DNA of 64,000 bases from JAPOUP01 sp026708635 (GTDB lineage Bacteria > Pseudomonadota > Alphaproteobacteria > Rhodobacterales > Rhodobacteraceae): contig OZ241336.1 of NCBI GenBank assembly GCA_965200115.1, forward strand, positions 3,162,001 to 3,226,000, in the 5' to 3' direction. Below the pieces are notes generated by a model that saw only the letters and a program-made list of their open reading frames with translations, did no database searches and was not told the origin of the DNA. Shown here in pieces: positions 52,739 to 61,752 of this stretch. Made by a program: the position numbers and the translations under genes. Within the stretch, counting starts at the first letter, position 1. Each line of letters begins with the position of its first letter.

Positions 52739-54184
52739 ATGCTTGACCTACGTCCAGTAGGATATGTCACCGGCCTGCTCGTCGCCGCCCTGGGCGCGGC
52801 GATGCTCCTGCCGATGGCCGTGGATATCTTCTTCGGCAATGACCACTGGGTGATCTTTCTTGAATCGGCCGTCGTGACGGCGACGCTGGGGATCACGACA
52901 GCTCTTGCCTGCGCCAATGGTGTCGGGGAACGCCTGAAAATCCAGCAGGTCTTCCTGATGACGACCGGTGTATGGCTTACGCTGCCATTCTTTGGCGCGG
53001 TTCCATTCCTTCTGGGAGATCCGGATACGCGTGTCGTCGACGCGTTCTTCGAGGCGATGTCGGGACTTACGACCACCGGTGCCACGGTGTTCACCGATCT
53101 TGAGACCTTTCCTGAGGGCGTGCTTCTGTGGCGTTCGATGCTTCAGTGGTTCGGTGGGGTTGGGATCATCGTTGTCGCCATGGTGTTTTTACCCGAACTC
53201 CGTATTGGCGGCATGCAGATCTTCCGTAGCGAGAGTTTCGGGGGAGAGGGAAAGGTACTGCCGCGCGCCGCTCAGATCGCGTCAAGCATATCCGGCGCTT
53301 ACATTATCCTGACCGCTGCCTGCTATTTCGCCTATTTCGCCGTGGGCATGCCGAGTTTTCATGCGTTCAACCATGCGCTGACCACGGTGGCGACCGGGGG
53401 TTTCTCCACGTATGACAGCTCTTTCGGGGCGTTCAAGGGATGGCCGGAATACGTCGCCGCGATATTCATGGCCCTCGCGAGTCTGCCCTTTGTGCGTTAC
53501 GTGCAGCTTATGGGAGGTAGCGCGGGGCCGCTGGTTAATGACCCGCAGATCCGGGGATTTTTCGTGATCGCCGCCGTGTTGGTCGCGGTTGTATGCGGTT
53601 TCCGGGTCATGGAGGGGACCAGCCTTGAGGTCTCGCTCCGCGAAACGCTTTTCAACGTCATATCCATCCTGACGGGAACCGGGTACTCCAGCGCGGATTA
53701 CCAGACATGGGGCGCGTTTGTGGTCGTGCTCATTTTCTTCACCGGCCTGGTCGGTGGCTGCGCGGGTTCGACGAGCTGCTCCATCAAGGTCTTCCGTTAT
53801 CAGTTACTCATCGCCACCATTCGTGCCCGGATCCACGGGATTCACACACCGCATGGGGTCTTCACGCCTAGATATGACGGACGTCCGGTAAGTGATGACG
53901 TGCTGAACTCGGTCATGGTTTTCGTCGTGGCGTTTGTCGTTACGCTCGGCGTGCTTTCCGTCCTGCTCAGTATGACCGGTCTTGATCTGATCACCTCGGT
54001 GTCCGGGGCGGCGGCCGCTTTGGCGAACATCGGTCCCGGACTTGGTGAGCTTATCGGACCGTCCGGCAACTTCGCGCCCCTCAACGACGCGGCGAAGTGG
54101 CTGCTCGCCGCCGCGATGCTTGTCGGGCGCCTCGAGCTTATGGCCGTGTTCGCGATACTGACATTCAATTTCTGGAGAGCGTGA
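52739..54184 (+). CDS. trkH: Potassium uptake protein TrkH
   Basis: The 481-aa membrane protein has the four pore loops of Trk channels: EAMSGLTTTGATVFTDLE near 101, NHALTTVATGGFSTYDSSF near 215, SILTGTGYSSADYQTWG near 305 and a fourth, AALANIGPGLGELIGP, near 421. With TrkA it imports K+. It follows folE2 after a 129-bp spacer. Confidence 0.93.
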   Translation: MLDLRPVGYVTGLLVAALGAAMLLPMAVDIFFGNDHWVIFLESAVVTATLGITTALACANGVGERLKIQQVFLMTTGVWLTLPFFGAVPFLLGDPDTRVVDAFFEAMSGLTTTGATVFTDLETFPEGVLLWRSMLQWFGGVGIIVVAMVFLPELRIGGMQIFRSESFGGEGKVLPRAAQIASSISGAYIILTAACYFAYFAVGMPSFHAFNHALTTVATGGFSTYDSSFGAFKGWPEYVAAIFMALASLPFVRYVQLMGGSAGPLVNDPQIRGFFVIAAVLVAVVCGFRVMEGTSLEVSLRETLFNVISILTGTGYSSADYQTWGAFVVVLIFFTGLVGGCAGSTSCSIKVFRYQLLIATIRARIHGIHTPHGVFTPRYDGRPVSDDVLNSVMVFVVAFVVTLGVLSVLLSMTGLDLITSVSGAAAALANIGPGLGELIGPSGNFAPLNDAAKWLLAAAMLVGRLELMAVFAILTFNFWRA

Positions 54185-54615
54185 ATGGCCGGGCGTCCGG
54201 GAGGGGCATCTTCCCGGGCTCCCGTCGTGATGAAACGAAACGCGGCGCTTGCGCTGACGGGCGTTCTGGATCTCGCGCGTCACCGGCCCATTGGCCCATA
54301 TCTCGATTTGCTCCGGCAACAGGATAAAATCATCCCGCGGAAGCGATCATGGCCGGCGATAGACCGGCTTTTCCAGCTCCGGCCGCTTTCGCTTGATCCG
54401 GTTCTCCATGTCGCCCCGGGTGGCCAAAGCATCCGTCGGTCAGTGAACGATTGAAGCTATCTACGTATCGCGGATTACGGACGCACGCGACCGGATACGG
54501 AGAAATATGCGGGCCAGGGCCATTTCCGGGGGTTGAATTCCGGACAGTTTCTCCGCCTTGACGCGCCGCCCGTCCCACCGCCTTCTGGTCTCCATTCGAT
54601 CGATCCCTTCCATCT
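54185..54615 (+). other. Gene-poor spacer, 431 bp
   Basis: A single plus-strand frame (54185-54454, 89 codons, ATG directly after the trkH stop) has protein-like composition (KRNAALALTGVLDLARH, then QLRPLSLDPVLHVAPGG) but no family I recognise; it may be a decayed gene. The rest shows no coding or regulatory signal. Confidence 0.35.
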
Positions 54616-56061
54616 TTACACGCCACCGGACCGCCGACTTGATGACAGGCTCATTTCGTGAATGCCGTCGATAGGTTTGCGCGCCGCGAGCCTTTCGCGG
54701 AGGGTGACCACGGTTCCGATAATGATCATTGCCGGCCCCTTGATCCGGGCAAGCTCGGACTTCGTTACGATGTCGCATAGATGACCGGTGACAACCACCT
54801 GGTCCGGACGTGTTCCATTCTCGATCACCGCGACCGGAGTGGCCATGTCGACACCGTGACGTCCGAAGCCGTCAACGAGCTGTTTCAGGTTGGCGAGTCC
54901 CATGTAGACCGCGACCGTCTGGAAAGGGCGGATCATGACTTCCCAGTCCAGATCGAGCACCCCATCCTTTCCGTGCCCGGTGATGAATATGCATGTCTGC
55001 GCGTGGTCCCGATGCGTCAGCGGGATTCCGGCGTAGGCGCCGCATCCCGACGCGGCGGTAATTCCGGGCACGACCTGAAAGTCTATTCCTGCCGCCGAGA
55101 GGGATTCGATTTCCTCGCCGCCGCGGCCGAATATGAAGGGGTCACCCCCTTTCAGCCGCAATACCCGCTTCCCTTCACCCGCCAGCCGCACCAGAAGCTG
55201 CGAAATGTCCTTCTGAGCCATTGTGTGGGCTTTCGGCAGCTTTCCCACGTTGATCCGCTCCGCATCCCGCCGCACAAGGGACAGGATACCCTCGCCAATG
55301 AGCCGATCATAAAGCACGACATCGGCGCGCTGCATCAGACGAAGCGCCCGGAACGTAAGCAGGTCGGGATCCCCTGGCCCCGCCCCCACGAGATAGACCT
55401 CTCCTTTCGGCCCCTTCTGTCCGGCGGTGGCTGAGGAAATATCCGCCTTGATCTGACTTTTCGCCCGATCCGCTCCGCCGGCCAGGAAAAGGTCACCCGC
55501 CGGGCCGTCAATCATTCGCTCCCAGAAGCGGCGCCGTTCAATGCCATCGGAAATCGACGCGGCGATGCGCTGGCGGAATGCGGCCACGAATTCGGCCAGT
55601 CTTCCGTAGGATGCCGGAAGCGTCGCCTCAATGCGGGCGCGCAGGATCCGGGCAATGACCGGCGCGGCGCCGCCGCTGGAAATCGCGACCACCACCGGAG
55701 AGCGGTCAACGACGGAAGGTGTTATGAAGTCGCATTTGTCAGTGACATCGGCGATGTTGCAGAGCGCTCCCGCCTCTCTCGACCAGGTATGGAGAGCGTC
55801 GTCACGCCCTTCATCTTCCGAGGCGCCATAGACCACGGCGCAGCCCTCGACGTCATCCCGTTCGGGCAGGCGGGCGTTGTACTCAAGACGATCCTGCGTG
55901 TCGACCAGGAGTCGCATTTCCTCGGATGGTTCGGGATCGAAGACTGCCACACTGGCGCCCGCGGAGAGCGCGCGCTCCGCCCGCCGTGCGGCAACCGTGC
56001 CGCCGCCGTCGACCAGCACCCTGCGACCGCGAATGTCCAGAAAGATGGGAAGATAGTCCAT
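54616..56061 (-). CDS. cysG: Siroheme synthase (CysG, multifunctional)
   Basis: The 481-aa fusion has an N-terminal precorrin-2 dehydrogenase/ferrochelatase part (YLPIFLDIRGRRVLVDGGGTVAARRAE, about 1-205) and a C-terminal uroporphyrinogen-III methyltransferase (VYLVGAGPGDPDLLTFRALRLMQRADVVLYDRL near 221; GGDPFIFGRGGEE near 304; VPGITAASGCGAYAGIPLTHRD near 328). It makes siroheme for sulfite/nitrite reductases. The frame is open to 56172, but ATG 56061 is the family start. Confidence 0.93.
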   Translation of the reverse strand: MDYLPIFLDIRGRRVLVDGGGTVAARRAERALSAGASVAVFDPEPSEEMRLLVDTQDRLEYNARLPERDDVEGCAVVYGASEDEGRDDALHTWSREAGALCNIADVTDKCDFITPSVVDRSPVVVAISSGGAAPVIARILRARIEATLPASYGRLAEFVAAFRQRIAASISDGIERRRFWERMIDGPAGDLFLAGGADRAKSQIKADISSATAGQKGPKGEVYLVGAGPGDPDLLTFRALRLMQRADVVLYDRLIGEGILSLVRRDAERINVGKLPKAHTMAQKDISQLLVRLAGEGKRVLRLKGGDPFIFGRGGEEIESLSAAGIDFQVVPGITAASGCGAYAGIPLTHRDHAQTCIFITGHGKDGVLDLDWEVMIRPFQTVAVYMGLANLKQLVDGFGRHGVDMATPVAVIENGTRPDQVVVTGHLCDIVTKSELARIKGPAMIIIGTVVTLRERLAARKPIDGIHEMSLSSSRRSGGV

Positions 56062-56381
56062 GGAGATGTCCGGGTTGGGGCCCGGGAAATCCGGGCGTAT
56101 GGCAGGCGATGCGACCATGTCGCGTGACCGGCGGCGAAATATTCGAAAGGATGCGTCGAGTGACGCGTTCACCTTAGGTGCGCCGGATCACGGACCGGTC
56201 TCGTATCGTATGGTTTGGGGACGGGAGTTGGGTGTCGGGTGCCTCATCAGCTGTTGTCAGGAGGTATAACGGCCCTGGGTTTCGTTCTTTCCGGTGACGG
56301 CGTTCCATACGGCGCATCCGATCGGGTTTTCGATAGATGCCCCCTGTCGCCTTGGGGGCGGGCATCGGCCTCTCAATCGCT

Positions 56382-57134
56382 TTAGCCGAGAGTGGCGAGT
56401 GCGGGGATATACTCCAGTAGCCATAGGGAAAACGCGCTGAACTGCCCTGTCAGCATCATTATGCCAACCGTCCACAGAAGCAGTCCCGTAATCCGCTCAA
56501 TTCGCTCCATGTGACGCTTCATCCAGCCCATGAACCGGGTTAGCCGCGTGAAGAATGCGGCGACGAGAAGGAAGGGAATGCCAAGGCCAAGCGCGTAGAC
56601 GCCCAGCAGTGCCGTCCCTCGGACGAGGCTGGATTCAGTGGCCGCCAATGTCAGGATCAACCCGAGTTGCGGACCGATACAGGGTGTCCAGCCAAAAGCG
56701 AACGCTAGGCCAAGAACGTAAGCTCCGAGCGCCGTGCCACCGCGGTCGCCGGCGTCAAGGCGCAGTTCCCGGTCCATGACGCCGATCCTGAAGATGCCGA
56801 GAAAATGCGCCCCGAACGCCATTATCACCAGCCCCGAGATGACGATGAACCACTGCTGGTTCTGCAGGAAAATCCTTCCCAACGCCGAAGCGGTGAAGCC
56901 CAGGAACAGGAAGACGGTGGAGAGGCCAAGGACAAACGACAGTGCCGAGAGCAGGACACGTCGCCGCGCTTCCATGTCCTCCGCCAGACTTCCGACGGAA
57001 ATTCCTCCCATGTAGGCGAGATACGGCGGCACGACCGGAAGCACGCAGGGGCTCAGGAACGACAGGAAGCCCGCGGTCACCGCGACGGCCGTGGCCGGGA
57101 TCAGGCTGGCGTCGATTATGTCAATGCCGAACAT
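56382..57134 (-). CDS. ccdA: Cytochrome c biogenesis protein CcdA
   Basis: The 250-aa membrane protein has six helices and the two redox cysteine motifs FLSPCVLPVVPPYLAY near 27 and FGWTPCIGPQLG near 148. It passes reducing power across the membrane for cytochrome c maturation. ATG 57134 follows aaggtgag; the frame is open 69 codons further upstream without support. Confidence 0.93.
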   Translation of the reverse strand: MFGIDIIDASLIPATAVAVTAGFLSFLSPCVLPVVPPYLAYMGGISVGSLAEDMEARRRVLLSALSFVLGLSTVFLFLGFTASALGRIFLQNQQWFIVISGLVIMAFGAHFLGIFRIGVMDRELRLDAGDRGGTALGAYVLGLAFAFGWTPCIGPQLGLILTLAATESSLVRGTALLGVYALGLGIPFLLVAAFFTRLTRFMGWMKRHMERIERITGLLLWTVGIMMLTGQFSAFSLWLLEYIPALATLG

Positions 57135-57666
57135 TCGCTCACCTTTTGGATGCGGTGCCTGTGTCCTGTCGGAAATCGGTGAGTTGCCCTTGGCGCATCC
57201 ATTGGGGTTTCCGGAGCCAGTCATTACGAGAGCCGCCGCCCACTTTGGCGGGAACCCGCGGGAACCTACCCGGAAGCCGTGATGTCCTGCGGAGGGATTC
57301 CATCTCGGGAAGCGCATATCCGAGGCGACGACCGGCGACAAGGCCGTCGCGATCCATCAGGTGCCATGCTCACCTTCAGGTGAGGTGCGGGACCTTCCCG
57401 CCGGGTTGCGGGTAAGGCCGAAACATCAATCCGGGGACACGGTATCCCACACAAGATAATTCCGAGATTCGCCCCGATTGCCGGGTCTTTATTAACAAGC
57501 TGTTTTCGAAGGGAAATCCCGAGTTTCCCCATTATCGCTTATTCGCCAACGACCTGTCCGCGATAAAGAATGCATACGGCCGGTGAATGTCCATGGCCCG
57601 TTCCATTGGCTGTCCGATTATATTCCGGTGGACAGGGGATGGAGGTTCGCCTAGTTCAGGCCCTTG
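57135..57666 (+). other. Gene-free spacer, 532 bp
   Basis: No recognisable coding sequence on either strand. A small perfect palindrome, ctcaccttcaggtgag, lies at 57369-57384. The upstream half probably holds the ccdA promoter on the minus strand and the last part the tusA promoter. Confidence 0.45.
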
Positions 57667-57903
57667 ATGGAATTTGACGCCGAACTCGACACACGCGGAT
57701 ATCTTTGTCCCTTGCCCGTCCTGAAGGCGCGCAAGCGGCTTCATGGCCTGCCGTCAGGTTCGGTTCTGCGGCTTGTGGCGGATGATCCGGCGGCTGTTGT
57801 GGATGTCCCGCATTTCTGCAACGAGAGCGGGCATGAGCTTCTTGGCGTGGAACCGGACGGGGATGCGAGTGTCTACCTGATCCGGAAGTGCGAGAGGACC
57901 TGA
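57667..57903 (+). CDS. TusA/SirA-family sulfur carrier protein
   Basis: The 78-aa protein has the TusA signature GYLCPLPVLKARKRL with the sulfur-accepting Cys14, and the LRLVADDPAAVVDVPHFCNESGH strand-helix. TusA passes persulfide sulfur, for example to tRNA thiolation. The ATG at 57667 is preferred to the TTG three bases earlier. Confidence 0.9.
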   Translation: MEFDAELDTRGYLCPLPVLKARKRLHGLPSGSVLRLVADDPAAVVDVPHFCNESGHELLGVEPDGDASVYLIRKCERT

Positions 57904-58255
57904 GGAAACTCCGCAACGACATCGGCGTTCGGACAGGGAGACTTGTGCCACCGGAGTTTCCGCCGCCGGGATTTGCGTCCCCCGACGGAAATCCTCATTG
58001 TGAGGAAAGGCATGTCAGGTTCGGACGCTCCGTCGCGTTAGGGCGCGCTCAACAGATCGACATTCGGTGGCGCACTGGCATCATGTAGGCGGCCTACGGG
58101 CTGAACGTGGATGGAAGCGGGGTGCTGCCCGGCGGCGGACTTGAAGCGGACATCCCCGAAAACGGGGAGGCAAGGCCCTGAACGGAAACTGAATTTTGGC
58201 GGCTGCCGGGCCCGCGCGCGTTAGTGATCGCTGTCGCTCCGTGGGGTGGAGTGCG
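57904..58255 (+). other. Gene-free spacer, about 350 bp
   Basis: Nothing coding is visible between tusA and the inverted repeat upstream of glpK. Confidence 0.45.
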
Positions 58256-58295
58256 TTCCCCCGCACGGCTTGACGCCGAAGGAAGTGCGGGGGAA
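58256..58295. promoter_or_regulatory. 11-bp perfect inverted repeat upstream of glpK
   Basis: ttcccccgcac (58256-58266) and its exact complement gtgcgggggaa (58285-58295) are separated by 18 bp and end 34 bp before the glpK ATG. It could be an operator or a hairpin in the leader; no T-run follows, so a terminator is less likely. Confidence 0.4.
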
Positions 58296-58329
58296 TGTTC
58301 AGTCTATTGACCGCTGACCGGAACCGACC

Positions 58330-59823
58330 ATGACCCACATTCTCGCAGTCGACCAGGGAACCACCTCTAGCCGGGCCATCGTTTTCGATGGTGACATGCG
58401 GGTGAAGGCAATCGATCAACGGGAGTTTCCCCAACACTACCCGGAATCGGGGTGGGTCGAGCACGATCCGGAGGATCTATGGAACTCCACGGTCCGGACC
58501 TGCCTGGGCGCGATAGAGAGGGCGGGAATCGATGCCGGCGAACTCCGGGGCATCGGAATCACCAACCAGCGTGAAACCACCCTTGTCTGGGATCGTGTGA
58601 CCGGCACGCCTGTGTACAACGCCATCGTCTGGCAGGACAGACGGACATCGGACCATTGCCGGGAACTGAGGCGTCAAGGTATCGAGCCAATGGTTACCGA
58701 GACCACCGGCCTGCTACTGGATCCATACTTTTCCGGAACCAAGATCAGGTGGATACTCGACAACGTTGGTGGCGCGCGCGAGAGGGCCGTGCGGGGTGAC
58801 CTGCTGTTCGGCACGGTAGACACCTATCTGATATGGCGGCTGACCGGCGGTGACTCCCATGTGACCGACGCCACAAACGCGGCCCGGACACTTCTCTATG
58901 ACATCAGGAACGGCGAATGGAGCGCGTCGGTCTGCGAATGCCTGGATATACCGATGGCAATGCTGCCGACGGTCCGGGACTGTGCCGCGGAGTTCGGGAC
59001 CACCGGGACCGAGGTGCTCGGAGCGGCGCTTCCGATCCTCGGTGTCGCGGGCGACCAGCAGGCGGCGACCGTGGGTCAGGCCTGTTTCCAGCCAGGCATG
59101 CTGAAATCCACCTACGGAACCGGGTGCTTCGCGCTGCTGAACACGGGTGAGAAACCCGTAGCTTCGCGTAATCGACTGCTGACCACGATCGGTTACCAAC
59201 TTGACGGAAAGCCGACTTACGCGCTTGAAGGTTCGATTTTCATGGCCGGAGCGGTCGTGCAATGGCTGCGCGACGGGCTTGGTATCGTCGAGGCGGCGGA
59301 ACGGACGCAGGAAATGGCCGAGGCCGCCGACCCGGCCCAGGACGTCATCCTCGTTCCCGCTTTCACGGGCCTGGGCGCGCCATACTGGAATGCCGATTGC
59401 CGGGGAGCGGTGTTCGGGCTTGCGCGGAACTCGGGTCCGAACGAACTCGCGCGCGCCGCGCTTGAGAGTGTGGGCTTCCAGACGCGTGATCTGATGGAGG
59501 CGATGCACGCCGATACGGGAGGCGTCGGCAAATCCCTACTGAGGGTTGACGGAGGAATGAGCGCCTCCGACTGGACCATGCAGTTTCTGGCGAATATCCT
59601 GAACGTGCCCGTCGACCGACCGCAACTCCTGGAGACGACGGCGCTCGGGGCGGCGTGGCTGGCGGGATCGTATGCCGGTCTATATCCCGGTAAGGAAGGT
59701 TTTGCTTCCCGATGGGCGCTTGACCGGCGGTTCAGGCCGGGAATGGAGACGGAGTCCCGTGACAGACGCTATGCCGCCTGGAAGGAAGCCGTCCAGCGGC
59801 TGGTCCGACGCGATCGCCTTTAG
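58330..59823 (+). CDS. glpK: Glycerol kinase
   Basis: The 497-aa FGGY kinase has AVDQGTTSSRAIVFD at residues 5-19, NAIVWQDRRTSDHC near 97, a STYGTGCFALLNTGE segment near 260 and the LVPAFTGLGAPYWNADCRGAVFGL stretch near 340. It phosphorylates glycerol to sn-glycerol 3-phosphate. No glycerol transporter gene is adjacent. The gene appears complete. Confidence 0.95.
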   Translation: MTHILAVDQGTTSSRAIVFDGDMRVKAIDQREFPQHYPESGWVEHDPEDLWNSTVRTCLGAIERAGIDAGELRGIGITNQRETTLVWDRVTGTPVYNAIVWQDRRTSDHCRELRRQGIEPMVTETTGLLLDPYFSGTKIRWILDNVGGARERAVRGDLLFGTVDTYLIWRLTGGDSHVTDATNAARTLLYDIRNGEWSASVCECLDIPMAMLPTVRDCAAEFGTTGTEVLGAALPILGVAGDQQAATVGQACFQPGMLKSTYGTGCFALLNTGEKPVASRNRLLTTIGYQLDGKPTYALEGSIFMAGAVVQWLRDGLGIVEAAERTQEMAEAADPAQDVILVPAFTGLGAPYWNADCRGAVFGLARNSGPNELARAALESVGFQTRDLMEAMHADTGGVGKSLLRVDGGMSASDWTMQFLANILNVPVDRPQLLETTALGAAWLAGSYAGLYPGKEGFASRWALDRRFRPGMETESRDRRYAAWKEAVQRLVRRDRL

Positions 59824-60021
59824 GGTATACCCTGTGCCAGGTTACGGACCTTCCGGCTTCCGATACTGTCTGTCCAAGACGCGCCTTGCCCGTATTCCAA
59901 TGCGTGTGACCGGTCCGCGAAACGGCTGGATCTTCCACCCGTCCGAGCCCGGGTTGCGGAAGCGGGCATCCGGTATTGTGTTTCTGGAAGCGACAGTCAT
60001 TGGTACTTTCAATGTTTCATG

Positions 60022-60494
60022 GAGCCTCTTCCACAATTTTCGCGGTTCCGGCGGCCCTGGCCAGCCTCAGGCGCGTCCGCCGGGGTTCCGACACCGGACT
60101 CCGGGGCCTCCAGGGCGTCTCGGCGCGCCGAAATGTTGTCGGTCCAGCGCAACGGGCTCTCCGGACCGCCGCAGGTCACCGGCTCCAGCCGGCGCTCAAG
60201 GGCGGACAGCAGCTCCGGGTCGCTCTCCGTCAGGCGCCTGCGCCCGCCGCCCGGCCTTCGCGCCCTCCCGTCGGAGAAACTCCCGTCGGCGGTCGCCCCG
60301 GCGCCGGAGGCGGCATCCCTGACGCCCTGCCGGACCGTGGCCCGCGAGAGGCCCGTCGCATCAGCCATGCGCGAAATCCCGCCCCGGCCGATGGCTCCGG
60401 CCTCGACGCCGGCCCAGAGACGGCGTCCCCGTTCGTCCAGAACCGGGCGCATCGCCTCGAACTTGTGCCTCAGGGTCCTTACAACGCAATCCAT
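60022..60494 (-). mobile_element. Chimeric IS remnant: ISAzo13-like transposase N-terminus joined to another IS end
   Basis: From ATG 60494 leftward, about 115 codons encode the start of an ISAzo13-family transposase (LRHKFEAMRPVLDERGRRLWAG, ISRMADATGLSRATVRQGVRD, RRPGGGRRRLTESDPELLSALERRLEP, ESPLRWT). Near 60150 this changes to DNA related to the 3' end of the IS at 40224, finishing at gagcctcttccacaa (60022). The catalytic domain is gone, so the element is dead. Confidence 0.7.
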
Positions 60495-60751
60495 CGTGGC
60501 ATGATACAGGACAAACAAGAAATGAAGTTATTTTGGCGAGCTTCTTTAGGACAGTGACGGGTGAGTAAGAGCCTTGGGATTTGCTCTCCTGGTTTCTGGA
60601 AAGATGGAGGTGACGCATCGCGGGTTTGGCGGTCCCGTGGACAAGCCACGGCAAGCTGAAAACGGTTTCCTGAGGACCCTCCGATTTTCAGCCCGCGCCG
60701 CGCCCTTGGCCGACGCGTTGGTTCACCTTTATCGAAACAAGGAGAAACCCA

Positions 60752-60952
60752 ATGACAAATTGCACGCTTACCGTTCCTGTAAAGTACGACGACAACGGCA
60801 TCGAGAAGACGACATATCGCTGGGTTGGCACGGTGTTCGAGAACACCAAACGGGACACCGGGGAGACCTTCCTCACCCTGAAGCCCGACTTTCTCGTCGG
60901 CCTCACAGAACTGGTCGCCTTTCAGCCCAACAAGGCCGACGTAACCGAGTAG
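60752..60952 (+). CDS. Small hypothetical protein (66 aa)
   Basis: The protein (MTNCTLTVPVKYDDNGIEKT...) is a small, mostly beta-strand domain without a signal peptide. It has a strong ribosome site (aaggag 7 bp upstream) and is followed at once by a good terminator, so it is a genuine monocistronic gene. I recall similar short proteins on alphaproteobacterial plasmids and mobile DNA but cannot name a function. Confidence 0.65.
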   Translation: MTNCTLTVPVKYDDNGIEKTTYRWVGTVFENTKRDTGETFLTLKPDFLVGLTELVAFQPNKADVTE

Positions 60953-60959
60953 GAAGTTA

Positions 60960-60983
60960 GGGCCGCCGCGAGGCGGCCCTTTC
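60960..60983 (+). terminator. Intrinsic terminator after the 66-aa gene
   Basis: gggccgcc (60960-60967) and ggcggccc (60972-60979) form a perfect 8-bp stem with a stable GCGA tetraloop, followed by tttc. It begins 8 bp after the stop codon. Confidence 0.8.
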
Positions 60984-61117
60984 ATCGCGAAATCGGTAGG
61001 TGCTGTCTGCCCCCGGCGCGCGCCGCGCCTCCCCCGAGGATATTTTGGGCAAGATAAAATGCGCCGATGCTGCTTTGCAACTTGTGCCAAAGGCCGTACA
61101 AGGCTTTGGTTGAAATC

Positions 61118-61145
61118 TGTCAGAAAATATCTTATGTTTCTGACA
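61118..61145. promoter_or_regulatory. Inverted repeat TGTCAGAAA upstream of the DUF6088 antitoxin
   Basis: tgtcagaaa (61118-61126) and its complement tttctgaca (61137-61145) surround a 10-bp AT-rich spacer that could hold a -10 box, 14 bp before the antitoxin ATG. Location and form match the AbiEi-type operator seen at 41594, although the sequence differs. Confidence 0.6.
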
Positions 61146-61158
61146 CTAGGAGCCAGTG

Positions 61159-61752
61159 ATGAACACAATCGCGAAGACAATTTTGGCATTTGCAGTAGAA
61201 CTTCCGGAGGGCACGATCCTTTCGGCAAAGGAATTGCTGCATCTGGGCGAGCGCGCAGCCATCGATCAGGCGTTGTCCCGCCTCGCCAAACGAGGTGAAT
61301 TGATCCGTTTGCGCCGGGGCCTTTTCGCTTTGCCGGTCAAATCACGGTTTGGCCACCGAGCACCTTCAGCAGAGACCGTTGTAGAAAGCATTGCTGAGGC
61401 AACGGGTGAGGTGGTGACCGAAAGCGGAGCAACAGCAGCCAACAGGCTTGGATTGACGACACAAAACCCGACGCGACAGGTTTACTGGACATCCGGCAAA
61501 AGCCGGAAGCTGCAGTTGGGCGCCCAAACTGTTGAACTGCGTCAGGTACGGTCATGGCAAGTCCTGGCGCCAGGCAGGCGGGCGGGGTCAGCGTTGCGTG
61601 CGATGGCATGGTTTGGAGAAGCCGAGGCTGGACGCGCCTTGATGCATATCAAGAGCGAGCTGACAGCAAGTGAGCAGCGGGAACTTTTGAGGATGCGCCG
61701 AGCGATGCCAACATGGCTTGCCAAGGAGCTTAGTGGATTAGCAGCGCGTTGA
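61159..61752 (+). CDS. DUF6088-family antitoxin (AbiEi-like)
   Basis: The 197-aa protein has a winged-helix N-terminus (LPEGTILSAKELLHLGERAAIDQALSRLAKRGELIRLRRGLF) and an AbiEi-like second domain (ESIAEATGEVVTESGATAANRLGL). Such proteins pair with AbiEii nucleotidyltransferases as type IV-like toxin-antitoxin systems. ATG 61159 has aggag 6 bp upstream and is preferred to the preceding GTG. Its stop overlaps the toxin start (TGATG). Confidence 0.85.
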   Translation: MNTIAKTILAFAVELPEGTILSAKELLHLGERAAIDQALSRLAKRGELIRLRRGLFALPVKSRFGHRAPSAETVVESIAEATGEVVTESGATAANRLGLTTQNPTRQVYWTSGKSRKLQLGAQTVELRQVRSWQVLAPGRRAGSALRAMAWFGEAEAGRALMHIKSELTASEQRELLRMRRAMPTWLAKELSGLAAR

